DNA from: Perkinsus marinus ATCC 50983
Taxonomy: Eukaryota > Perkinsozoa > Perkinsida > Perkinsidae
DNA: 27,284 bases
Direction: 5' to 3'
Assembly (NCBI RefSeq): GCF_000006405.1
Contig: NW_003217015.1
Coordinates: forward strand, 860,293-887,576
This document shows, one piece after another, positions 10,701 through 18,973 of the stretch. A model generated the notes under the pieces. It did no database searches. It saw only the letters and a list, made by a program, of their open reading frames with translations, and had not been told where the DNA came from. Every line of letters starts with the position of its first letter. Position 1 is the stretch's first letter. The position numbers and the translations under genes are program-made.

Positions 10701-12914
10701 ATGTCTGTCTCTTCCTCCTCGATAAACAAACACCGACGTAAGCTGCGTCGTCGGTTGAGTCGCCGACATGAGAAGTATATCTTGCATCCTGTCACTCTGC
10801 CTGATGGCTCCATCAAGCTATTGCCCCTCCCGTCAGACAATCATTTGCCTGCGTGCGATCCTCTGATAACTACATCCCATGATGACATCCACTACTACGC
10901 CTCTTCTGACGCCCAGATTCTCAGACAACGTACTTCCATTTCTGTTGATTGCTCGAATCTTACTTCACCGCACGAGCACCTGCGCGCTGCTCAAGCTCTG
11001 TGTCATCCTCTCGATCTTACCGATCCTCTACCAGCTCCTCTCAAGCACGCCATTTCCTTTGTCTGCGCTAATCGACATCGCGTCCCACGTCTCCGCCGCT
11101 CTCAGTGCAAACAAATCCGCCGCCTTGCTCGTGCTCTCGAACCTACTCGACAACTGTGGTTAGCCGAAATGCATCCACAAATCCTCGGTTTCTGTTCTCA
11201 CTTACATCTTCCACTCATGGCCGTCCTGTTACGTCGTGCCAACTATTGTGACTCGTCACTCGCACTGGAGTTGGTTTACGGTTTGGCAGTCCATGGCAAT
11301 TTCCACACCCCAGGTAACATTTTCGCTGAGGGTGTCTCCCAGAAATGGACGTATACTGACCCCAACACTGTTTTACGTACGGGCTTTCTCAAGGACGACC
11401 TAACATACCAACGTTTGCAACGCGAGTCTCCGAGTACTGATGATGCCATTTTGTGGCAGGCGGCTATTGATGAGGTCGATAATCACACCATGGCTGACCC
11501 CATCGACGGCGACAGTTATGCGACTGGCTATTTGATTTCACGAAGATTTCCCGTACGCCAGGTCTCCAAAACGAGGCCATGTGACGATTATACTGCCTCG
11601 GGTCTGAACGACTGCCAATACTTCGATCGTCGTATGACTTTACCCACCATTGACTTGATTACACAGATGTACAACACTCTGTCTGATTCCTGGCCTGATG
11701 ATCTTGATCTCCGCATATGGAGTGCTGATCACCAGAGTGCTTATCGACAAGTCGCGTCGTTTCCTCCACACACTTTCTCTACTCTTGTCGCTATTCGTAA
11801 TCCGTCTACGGCTCATTTATATTTGTTTAGACACTTCGCTCAGGCCTTTGGAGCCAGATCAAGTGTCTGGAACTATCTACGAGTCTCACAAGCGTTGGTC
11901 TTCCTCTCCAGGGCATATTTTTCCACTATCGTCGTTAGCTATATCGATGATTTTTCTGGAGGCGAAGATGTAACGACTGTCGACTCTGCCTACTCTTCCT
12001 TCCTCTTTCTGAACTCTATTCTAGGCTGGAAAGTGAAAAATTCGAAATGTTCTTCACCTTCTCACGCCATGGTCCTTTTAGGCATAAAAATATCTGTCTA
12101 CAAGCGAGCTGTTTCTCTTTCTATTCCGCGCGAAAAATTAGACCGTATTTGTGCTTCTCTTGTCACTATTCTCTCATCGGGAGTTCTACCTTTCGGTCAA
12201 GCCTTGAAGTTATGCGGTAAGTTAACTTTTGCTACTTCTACCTTTGCTTCCCGTGCTGGTAGACCCTTCATTCGGGTGCTTTACGATCATATCTATTTTG
12301 GACGTAAGTCTGGTTCGTCTTCCCTCAGTCACACTGCCATCGATTGTCTCCGATCATTACTTTTTCTTCTACGCAATTTCTCTGATGGTCGATGCTTGAC
12401 GTTATCCTCATTACATAGCCTTCCTTCGGCTATCATATACTCTGATGCTGATGGTGATTGCCGTCTTGGAGCATGTCTCATTCGCCCCCACTACAAACAT
12501 GTCTATTTCTCAGAACCATTACCTTTGTCTCTCTCGGCAATCTCTTGCTCTGATCCACCTAATATAGTCTTCCAAGAATGCTGTGCAGCCCTCTGTGCAA
12601 TCTCGACATTCGGTCCCATGCTCCGTTATCATCGTGTAATGATCTTCATCGACGCTACATCTGTGGAACACATGATCTTGAAAGGTTCGTCCAAATCGCC
12701 TTCGCTCAATCGCCTGGTCCTTGCATTCTGGCTCTTAGCTGCAAAGTTCGGCATTTCGATGTGGATTGGTGGTGTACGAAGTCAATTCAACTTGGCTGAT
12801 GCTCCTTCGCGTAGACTTTATCACGACTTCCTTTCTTGGGATCGGTATAGGTTGGTAAGTCCGCATCCATCATTGCTACATTATGGAAATTGTCAGCATG
12901 CCCTCACGACGTGA
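10701..12914 (+). CDS. Reverse transcriptase / RNase H of the DIRS-type element
   Basis: The ORF has 737 residues starting at an ATG. The N-terminal 200 residues are basic (HRRKLRRRLSRRHEK). Reverse transcriptase motifs follow: RQVSKTRPCDDYTASGLND, then SADHQSAYRQV, then the catalytic VVSYIDDFSGGED. The RNase H fold follows, with acidic residues in IIYSDADGDCRLGA, FQECCAAL, MIFIDATSVEH and FNLADAPSRR. It would copy the element's RNA into DNA. Its end overlaps the recombinase ORF by 32 bp in a different frame, an arrangement known in this group. Confidence 0.92.
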   Translation: MSVSSSSINKHRRKLRRRLSRRHEKYILHPVTLPDGSIKLLPLPSDNHLPACDPLITTSHDDIHYYASSDAQILRQRTSISVDCSNLTSPHEHLRAAQALCHPLDLTDPLPAPLKHAISFVCANRHRVPRLRRSQCKQIRRLARALEPTRQLWLAEMHPQILGFCSHLHLPLMAVLLRRANYCDSSLALELVYGLAVHGNFHTPGNIFAEGVSQKWTYTDPNTVLRTGFLKDDLTYQRLQRESPSTDDAILWQAAIDEVDNHTMADPIDGDSYATGYLISRRFPVRQVSKTRPCDDYTASGLNDCQYFDRRMTLPTIDLITQMYNTLSDSWPDDLDLRIWSADHQSAYRQVASFPPHTFSTLVAIRNPSTAHLYLFRHFAQAFGARSSVWNYLRVSQALVFLSRAYFSTIVVSYIDDFSGGEDVTTVDSAYSSFLFLNSILGWKVKNSKCSSPSHAMVLLGIKISVYKRAVSLSIPREKLDRICASLVTILSSGVLPFGQALKLCGKLTFATSTFASRAGRPFIRVLYDHIYFGRKSGSSSLSHTAIDCLRSLLFLLRNFSDGRCLTLSSLHSLPSAIIYSDADGDCRLGACLIRPHYKHVYFSEPLPLSLSAISCSDPPNIVFQECCAALCAISTFGPMLRYHRVMIFIDATSVEHMILKGSSKSPSLNRLVLAFWLLAAKFGISMWIGGVRSQFNLADAPSRRLYHDFLSWDRYRLVSPHPSLLHYGNCQHALTT

Positions 12915-14208
12915 TGTTACAATATTCATGACTCGTGTAAGTATGTTTCTTGCTTTGCGTTTTGCACTCACTCTTTGTTCCTTTGTCAGCAAAAATTCTT
13001 CATTTCTCTCAATGTCTGACGAGATTCTTTTTCCAATGCATGTTGCTGCTGCGAGATTAAAGCTGCAACGACTGCGAAGTGCTCGATTACAGACTTCATA
13101 TACATCCACATCGGTACCACGCCGCATACTTGTAGATCCTTCCGCTATAATTGCGTCTACACGTCCTTACACTTTGAACAATAAGAGAATACACGATATT
13201 ATTGCAGCCTTCCCGCCGACTAAACAACTATTGTTCCTTAAATACATGGGAGATCAGAACATCAATATTACCTCTCTCATCGAAAGAGCAGCTTTCGAAC
13301 TACCTTTGCGCTCTGTTCTTCCATCTACGTTAGCAAGCTACAACGCCGGTCTACGTCACTACTTTGCATTTTGCCGTTTATGGTCCGAGTTGTCGGGTAC
13401 CTCCTTCGAATTTTTACCTCCCTCAGCGTCGATGCTAATGCGTTGGCTTGCTACATTCAACAACGGCTTCACCGCGGCCAACTACCTGACTCACATTAAG
13501 AAGTTCTGCATTATTTTGGACTTGGACACCGCACCCTTTGATTCAGCTCGTATAAAAACTGCCATCTCCGGTCTTAAGAGGTCTACACATCGCCCTGAAT
13601 CTTTGGCTATTCGTCGTCCTCTTTTGCTGAAAATTGTCGAATGGGCCAAGAATCGTAAACTATACTTGTTCGCGGCAGCCGCTGTTGCTGCCTATATCGG
13701 AATGTTCCGCGTTCGTGACGAACTTCTCACTCTGAGGTCTTCTGACGTACATTTCACATCCGACAATGCTGTCACCATTCATCTTCTCTCACGAAAAAAT
13801 TCTCAGCGTGGTGCTCGAATCCATCGATTTTGTACTTGTCAATCATCTCCACTTTTATGCTTACATGCAATTTTGTCGTCTCTTATACATCACTCGAGAA
13901 CGTGTAGTATATCTGTGCCTCTATTCGCCTCTCTTTCTTATTCTTCATTCAATGCGTACACTAAGCAAGCTCTGGCCGCTTTACATGTCCCTGAACACAG
14001 TCGCTATGCTTCTCATTGCTATCGACGTGGTCATTGTAGGGATTTACTTGCTGCGGGAACCCCTGCAGCCACAATATTGCGGATGGGCGGCTGGCGTTCA
14101 AACGCTTTCAAAGCTTATCTCAGTATGCCCGAGGTGAATGCTATCGCTGTCGAAAAAGTCATAGACCATGCATTATCGGATGTATCTGCTAGCGAACATT
14201 ACGCATGA
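12883..14208 (+). CDS. Tyrosine recombinase of the DIRS-type element
   Basis: The ORF has 441 residues from an ATG that lies inside the end of the reverse transcriptase ORF. The C-terminal half carries the tyrosine-recombinase residues in order: Arg in IGMFRVRDELLTL, Lys in LLSRKNS, His and Arg in SHCYRRGHCRDLL, Trp in MGGWRSN, and the likely nucleophile Tyr in FKAYLSM. The N-terminal part (residues 100-230) resembles a core-binding domain. This enzyme would insert the circular DNA copy without making target duplications. Confidence 0.9.
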   Translation: MEIVSMPSRRDVTIFMTRVSMFLALRFALTLCSFVSKNSSFLSMSDEILFPMHVAAARLKLQRLRSARLQTSYTSTSVPRRILVDPSAIIASTRPYTLNNKRIHDIIAAFPPTKQLLFLKYMGDQNINITSLIERAAFELPLRSVLPSTLASYNAGLRHYFAFCRLWSELSGTSFEFLPPSASMLMRWLATFNNGFTAANYLTHIKKFCIILDLDTAPFDSARIKTAISGLKRSTHRPESLAIRRPLLLKIVEWAKNRKLYLFAAAAVAAYIGMFRVRDELLTLRSSDVHFTSDNAVTIHLLSRKNSQRGARIHRFCTCQSSPLLCLHAILSSLIHHSRTCSISVPLFASLSYSSFNAYTKQALAALHVPEHSRYASHCYRRGHCRDLLAAGTPAATILRMGGWRSNAFKAYLSMPEVNAIAVEKVIDHALSDVSASEHYA

Positions 14209-14452
14209 CCTGAGCTCAATCCATTATACACACAAAATGAATATGAGTTTTGAAGTTTTCACATTGGGATGGGGGTACAAGCAGTGGGATAGTTTCGAGT
14301 CAACATGTAGTTCAAAAACATGTTCTGGCTTGACGCTGTGGTCTGCTGCTCCTTAATCCCATAGACTTCGGTAGTCACAGCAACGAGCCAGGCGAAACTT
14401 TTGTGGCTCATCAATGCACGTGATGTTAGGATGAGCGGAGGGCGGTTGTGCG

Positions 14453-14527
14453 CGCGCGCCACAAAATTCCGTAGTTCAGCCACAAATTTATGATACTGGC
14501 CACAGAATTATTGCATCGGCCACTAAT
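14453..14527 (+). repeat. Left inverted arm of MULE-B
   Basis: It contains four copies of a short word of the form gccac-a-aat (14459, 14479, 14499, 14519) at exact 20-bp spacing. The same words in opposite orientation are found at 21502-21550 and 21861-21877. Confidence 0.5.
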
Positions 14528-14726
14528 CATCGATGGTCGAAATCACTCCGGTTCAGTGCTTGGAATGTCTAATTCAGAAATGCTCTTGTCGCGAACTCAC
14601 AACCGGGTCTCTTCTTGTAGCGTGACTATGGTCAGAAACTGCAGATGTAATGAAATAGAACCTCCCAACACTTGTCAACTATAGTAGTCGGGTCCTGCCA
14701 GCGAATTTTTATCTTGTTCGATCTGA

Positions 14727-17275
14727 ATGGATCCTTCGAGCTCGAGTATGGCCCAGGCTATCGGCTTGGTACTACAGAACAACCCCGCTATTATGGAGAA
14801 AGCTGTAAACGAAGCTGTTCAAGAGGCAATGAAGAGAGTCTGTGAAAACGGCGTGTCCCGTACGGAGGAAGGCCAGGCTGGCCCGTCTGGCTGTCCCGAA
14901 GCCCAGGCGACTCGGAACCATCGCGGTCCAGGCGCCAACTACGAGCTCGCTACCAGCCAAGTTTTCAGTTCTATCGTCGATGCGGAGGCGCATCTAGCCA
15001 AATACGCCGGACTCGAGCCGGGATTGAAGATGGTTCTCAACAATAGCTACCAAAGAAAACGCATCATCTACGGTACGCGTCGCTACCGATGCCCTCGCGC
15101 TCGATCCGCTGGATGGAAACGATGCAGCTTCACAATGCTGATAACGACTGGGTCAGATGGTTCGCGGATATGGCGGCAGCGCAAACATCCCATTCACGCC
15201 AAGTCCGGCGTGGTTTCCAAGCCCAAGTTGTCGGAAGTAGCCTGTGAAGAAGTGAAAAAGTTGGCAATGGCCGGTTGCCAGCCGAAGAGCACTTTCCGTT
15301 ATCTCCGGGAACGAGGCTACCTACCTGCGGGGCTGACACGACAAAATGTCATGATGAAGATCTATTACCTCAGGCAGCGAGCTTTCAAGCATAACGAAGG
15401 TAGACCGATGCCAGGAGGGTCTCTCACAGAGATAGCGGCGTTTTGCCGTGAACGACAAGTTGTGCCTTGTGATGATGATGAGAGCTTCTGCCTCCATTAT
15501 GTAGACGATCAGGATGGCGAGTTCTTCGGCTTTTTTACGACCAGAGGCTTGTTGAAGGCGGGGCATTCGTGCCCAGTCCTGTCGGCGGATTTCACCCACA
15601 AATTATCATATTCCCCCTTGGGGGTATTGCTGATAGGAGGAATCTTCCCCGGGAATCCCCCGCGATTTCGACTCCTGCTCGCGGGGTTCTCTCTCCATGA
15701 GAGTCAGAAGAGCGTGACGGCGGCAATGAATAGTCTGAAGACTATGATGAACAACCTGCGGCTGAGCTTTTCTCCCACGATCTTCGTGGGAGACGCAGCC
15801 CCCCAGCTAGGGGGTGCGTTCGAAGAGGTGGGCTTGAGGAAATGAGGATTTCAGTCATTCGCTTCTTTTCAGGTCCACGGGAGAGCACGCCCCCACGGTC
15901 TTGTCAGAGTCAATGGTCGACTGGAGTGGAGTCCCGATAATGATTTCGATGGAGCTTCAACCAGGCTCTTCTGCCATGTGCACATGTGGAGAAATGTTCT
16001 ACAGAAGGGGATGCCGATGCTGAAAGAGACGGTTGTTAAAGGCTGCACGGCTCCTGCGACTGATGAAAGCTCCAGAGAAGAACACCGACGTTCTCTCTCA
16101 CTTTCCTTGGATGCGATTGGCTCCGGTCAAACTTATCAGAAGCTGCGTCTCCGATTCAAAGAAGCTGTGACCACACTGCAAGTGGCCCCGTCTCCTCAGC
16201 ACATCGTCGTGTGTGCGAACCTTATGGAAAAGGAGTGGTCGCGTGTCTGTAAGCCGTTGTGGGATTATTTCTCCGCTCAATGGTTGGAGCACAAGATTGG
16301 TTGGTGCCAAACTTCTCACGAGCCGTGGGCGGATAGAGTGGTGCCGCGAAACTCCAATTGTGTGGAGGCAGCCAACTCGGCGTTAAAGTCCGGTGAGTAT
16401 TGTCGCGGTATCCGATGGGCGCCAAGATTGTGTGTTCATCTCAGGTCTCATCCGAGAGAACATGGCTCTATGTGCGTTAATCTCTGAACTCTGCGCAACA
16501 TGTAGCGATTATTCGTTCGGATGTACTCATGAAGCTGCCGATCTTAACGACCCCTTGGCACCGACCAAGCAACAAATGGTGCAGGCTATGCGATGGAGCG
16601 AAGGGCGATGTAGGGACCACATATATATTTCCTTCGAGGATGATGCTTACTACGTTCCGAGCGAAGCGTGCTTACGACTTCATGACGGAGCCGACCCCGA
16701 GGAACTTGACAGTGTTGTCTCCGGCTTCCGCGATAAGTACTTGAGCGAGCATGAGTCGGCATGGGAGGACTACTCCGACTACAGCAGATCAATGCGGCAG
16801 ATCAGAGTGGTGAAGCGTTTCTCTGGGGATGAAGGCCACGACAAGTATTTCCGCTGTAGCTGCAGCGATTCAGTTCGATATCGGCATTGTCGTCATTCCC
16901 TGGGATGCCAAATTTTGGAGCATAAATTGGCATCCGATGCTCCCGGATATAGAGACTTGAAAGCTCCGGGAGCTCCAGCTCGTGGCTGCGTGAGGTAAAC
17001 ACTCTCGAATAATTCTCTACAGACCATTTTTATCTGCCAGGTATCCTCGCTCGAGAGCGCTACAGGTCTGCCCCTCTTACAAGAAACGCCAACGCAAGCT
17101 TGCAGAAGAGTTTCGAGGAGAGAATAGTCAGCCGCCTCACCTGCCTGCGGGTGCTAGGCTGGTAGTTCCAGTGACAGCGAGGTCTGCAGATCAGTCGAGT
17201 ATCCTCCGGGATGTCACAGACGAGGACCTGGATGCTCAGTCGAGTGGCGACGAATCGGGTGAACAGTCTGACTGA
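14727..17275 (+). CDS. Mutator-like (MULE) transposase B, four exons
   Basis: Exons 14727-15827, 15873-16392, 16445-16994 and 17041-17275 join through GT-AG introns of 45, 52 and 46 nt with frame kept, giving 801 residues. Parts in order: a coiled N-terminus; a zinc fold with C122, C133, H154 and H157; a DDE triad in VLSADFTHKLS (D288), IFVGDAAPQ (D356) and NCVEAANSALKS (E532); CHVHMWRNVLQKG just before the helical insert; a SWIM finger FRCSCSDSVRYRHCRH; and a basic tail YKKRQRKLAEEF. Another 3' end is possible: a donor at 17259 and acceptor at 17314 would link in frame to an acidic exon 17315-17442. The protein would move MULE-B and looks intact. Confidence 0.88.
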
Positions 17276-17314
17276 CTCAGATATACTCTGTATTGCATAG
17301 AATATTGGTTTCAG

Positions 17315-17442
17315 ATGCGATGAGAGAGCACTACAAGAGCTTGATCGAGGAGGTTGAAGCCGAGGTTGAAGACGGTGATGATGACATGAACAGCAACTCT
17401 GAGGCCTCCAGCCGTGATGAGCAAGGTAGTGGTAACTACTAG
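17315..17442 (+). CDS. Possible alternative acidic last exon of MULE-B
   Basis: After an intron of 56 nt (17259-17314) the transposase frame continues as DAMREHYKSLIEEVEAEV and stays open 42 codons to a TAG. The piece is rich in Glu and Asp. It could instead be a 40-residue ORF starting at the ATG 17320, or 3' untranslated sequence. The short intron size fits the other introns of this gene, but the choice cannot be made from sequence alone. Confidence 0.35.
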
Positions 17443-17517
17443 TGGGTAGTAGCCACTAGCTACTTCATGGACTGATTGGGACTACCACGTAGTTCCAGTC
17501 ATTCTATTAGAAGGGTG

Positions 17518-18044
17518 ATGGAACGCACCGTCTTCTCTCCAGATCCAACTCCTCTCCAGGATGGTAGCGAAATCGGCAGGATTTTCGAGGGAGGTTGCTT
17601 GGAGAACACAACCAATCCCGACGGAACCTCCGAGGAATCTGTTGGCGAAGATTCCGACTCCGATGCGTCTGATCGGGAAGAATACGAAGGCGAGTCAGAT
17701 GGCAAAGAATACGAGGGCGATGAGTTCGATGAAGCATCATTTGATGGGGAAGATGGTATATGTGATGGAGGCGATGAAATGAAAAAAGCTGCTGTGTAGA
17801 TATGTCCCCCCACCCTACTGGGGATTCCCATGGAGCCACGTACCTCGACATGTCTCCGATTGAAGGACCATTGCAAGTATTTATACCCGACTCTACTCTT
17901 TGGTCTCCCGACCAGTCTACTATCTCTTTGCAAGTCGAGACCAGACCAACTCGGAACCACCAGCATGGTATGATACTGCGTCGCCGTGAGAGGATAAATT
18001 ATCGCTTGATGCATCTACGTGGCAAGAAGCAGAGTGAAGAATGA
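17518..18044 (+). CDS. Unrecognised acidic two-exon ORF inside MULE-B
   Basis: Exon 17518-17755 starts at an ATG (MERTVFSPDPTPLQDG) and becomes very acidic (EEYEGESDGKEYEGDEFDE). A 44-nt GT-AG intron (17756-17799) joins it in frame to 17800-18044, which ends with a basic segment (MILRRRERINYRLMHLRGKK) and TGA. The product would have 160 residues. I do not recognise a family. Its place downstream of the transposase, on the same strand and within the same arms, suggests an accessory protein of MULE-B. The last exon may also splice on to the zinc-motif gene that follows. Confidence 0.45.
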
Positions 18045-18181
18045 AGATTTTCCATCAGAGCTGTCTTTATGCATGTTAGTTCGAACATTTAGCTCACTGT
18101 GTTTGAGTGCTCAATGGCTTCACTCGGTTTTCCTGCGTCGTGGATTCGATAAGACCAGCCTTTTTTGACCTCTGATGCCAG

Positions 18182-18763
18182 GTCGTCCGGTCAGAAGTGA
18201 GGAATCTAAGGAAAAATCAAGTGACGCCTTTGCGATTCGTGATTATTGGTACCGTTTCGTCAGGAGCTCGCGGGCATTCAATCTGCGTGGTGTTGGACTG
18301 TACCAAACTCGCTCGTAGGGGATCTTCCGATGGCACAGCCAGGTGAAGTGGCTTCGGATGGGAAGAACCTGATGATTACTATTCCACGCAAGCCTCTCTG
18401 TGATCAGGTACTGCATCGCACACGGCGGAGGGCGACGGTGTCGTCACCCTGCTTGCCAGTCTGCGGCTAGGAATAGACTGGGATATTGCCAACGGCATAG
18501 TGGCATAGCCGAAGCTTCATGCTCCATCTTCAGCGCGATTACCACTGTAAACTGCGACGAGATCCTTGGTGGCCACAGCAGCGGACAGCGGCAACACTGT
18601 GGAGTGATCCCCACTGTGCAAGGTAGTTTTTTATAGTTGCGTCAATCAAGGGCGGCTTGAGTGTCTTTCAGTCTCTCCAGCGGACGTCTGCAGAGATCTC
18701 CTCCTTACGGACTTGCCGTGCGAGCCTCTGGACTCTCTATCGTCGAGCGAGTTGCGAAGGTGA
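18182..18763 (+). CDS. Zinc-binding protein with CIAHGGG-type repeats, partial gene model
   Basis: Exons 18182-18342, 18408-18622 and 18672-18763 join by introns of 65 and 49 nt with frame kept. The first join completes a motif spread over two exons: CTKLARRGSSDGTAR followed by YCIAHGGGRRCRHPACQSA and GYCQRHSG. This C...C-K-A...YC-x-AHGGG-x-RC pattern is known from repeats in plant WRKY19-like and protist proteins, where it is thought to bind zinc. The true start is not fixed; the acceptor at 18181 implies an upstream exon, possibly 17800-18044. The 3' end is also unsure, since the other two frames in 18690-18890 also look coding-like. A host-derived or transposon accessory role is inferred from its place inside MULE-B. 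Confidence 0.55.
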
Positions 18764-18973
18764 TGGCTCCCGAGTACGAGAAGTGGTTCAGGAAAAATGG
18801 GAGAGTATGCCGACCGTCAGTGGGCCAGTGAGTATGGCAAGCAGGCCGCGGATCGTAGCACACGGTTAGTGAACTGAGATATCACGAGTGCACACTAGAA
18901 GGCTGTGAATTAAATTCTCGCAGATTTTGCATGATCTGAACTCCAAGCTTCTAACGAGTTGCGTTGGACAGAC

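Larger units (their letters stand above)
9233..14440 (+). mobile_element. DIRS-type tyrosine-recombinase retroelement, looks whole
   Basis: The element has three ORFs on one strand: a gag-like ORF, a reverse transcriptase/RNase H ORF and a tyrosine recombinase ORF. There is no integrase of the DDE type and no long terminal repeat, which defines the DIRS/PAT/Ngaro group. A 39-bp sequence beginning TGTGGCTCATCAATGC is repeated directly at both ends (9233-9271 and 14402-14440). It may be part of the split direct repeats of this group or may come from the target. No methyltransferase domain is seen. The ORFs look open and the element looks whole, so it is probably young. A short deleted relative lies at 21567-21803 in the same orientation. 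Confidence 0.85.

Noticed and set aside
9233-14440. LTR retrotransposon of Gypsy or Copia type
   Set aside because: There is a tyrosine recombinase instead of a DDE integrase, and no long terminal repeats are present.
17476-17517. Longer start for the acidic ORF
   Set aside because: The extension begins at a TTG. The ATG at 17518 is preferred.
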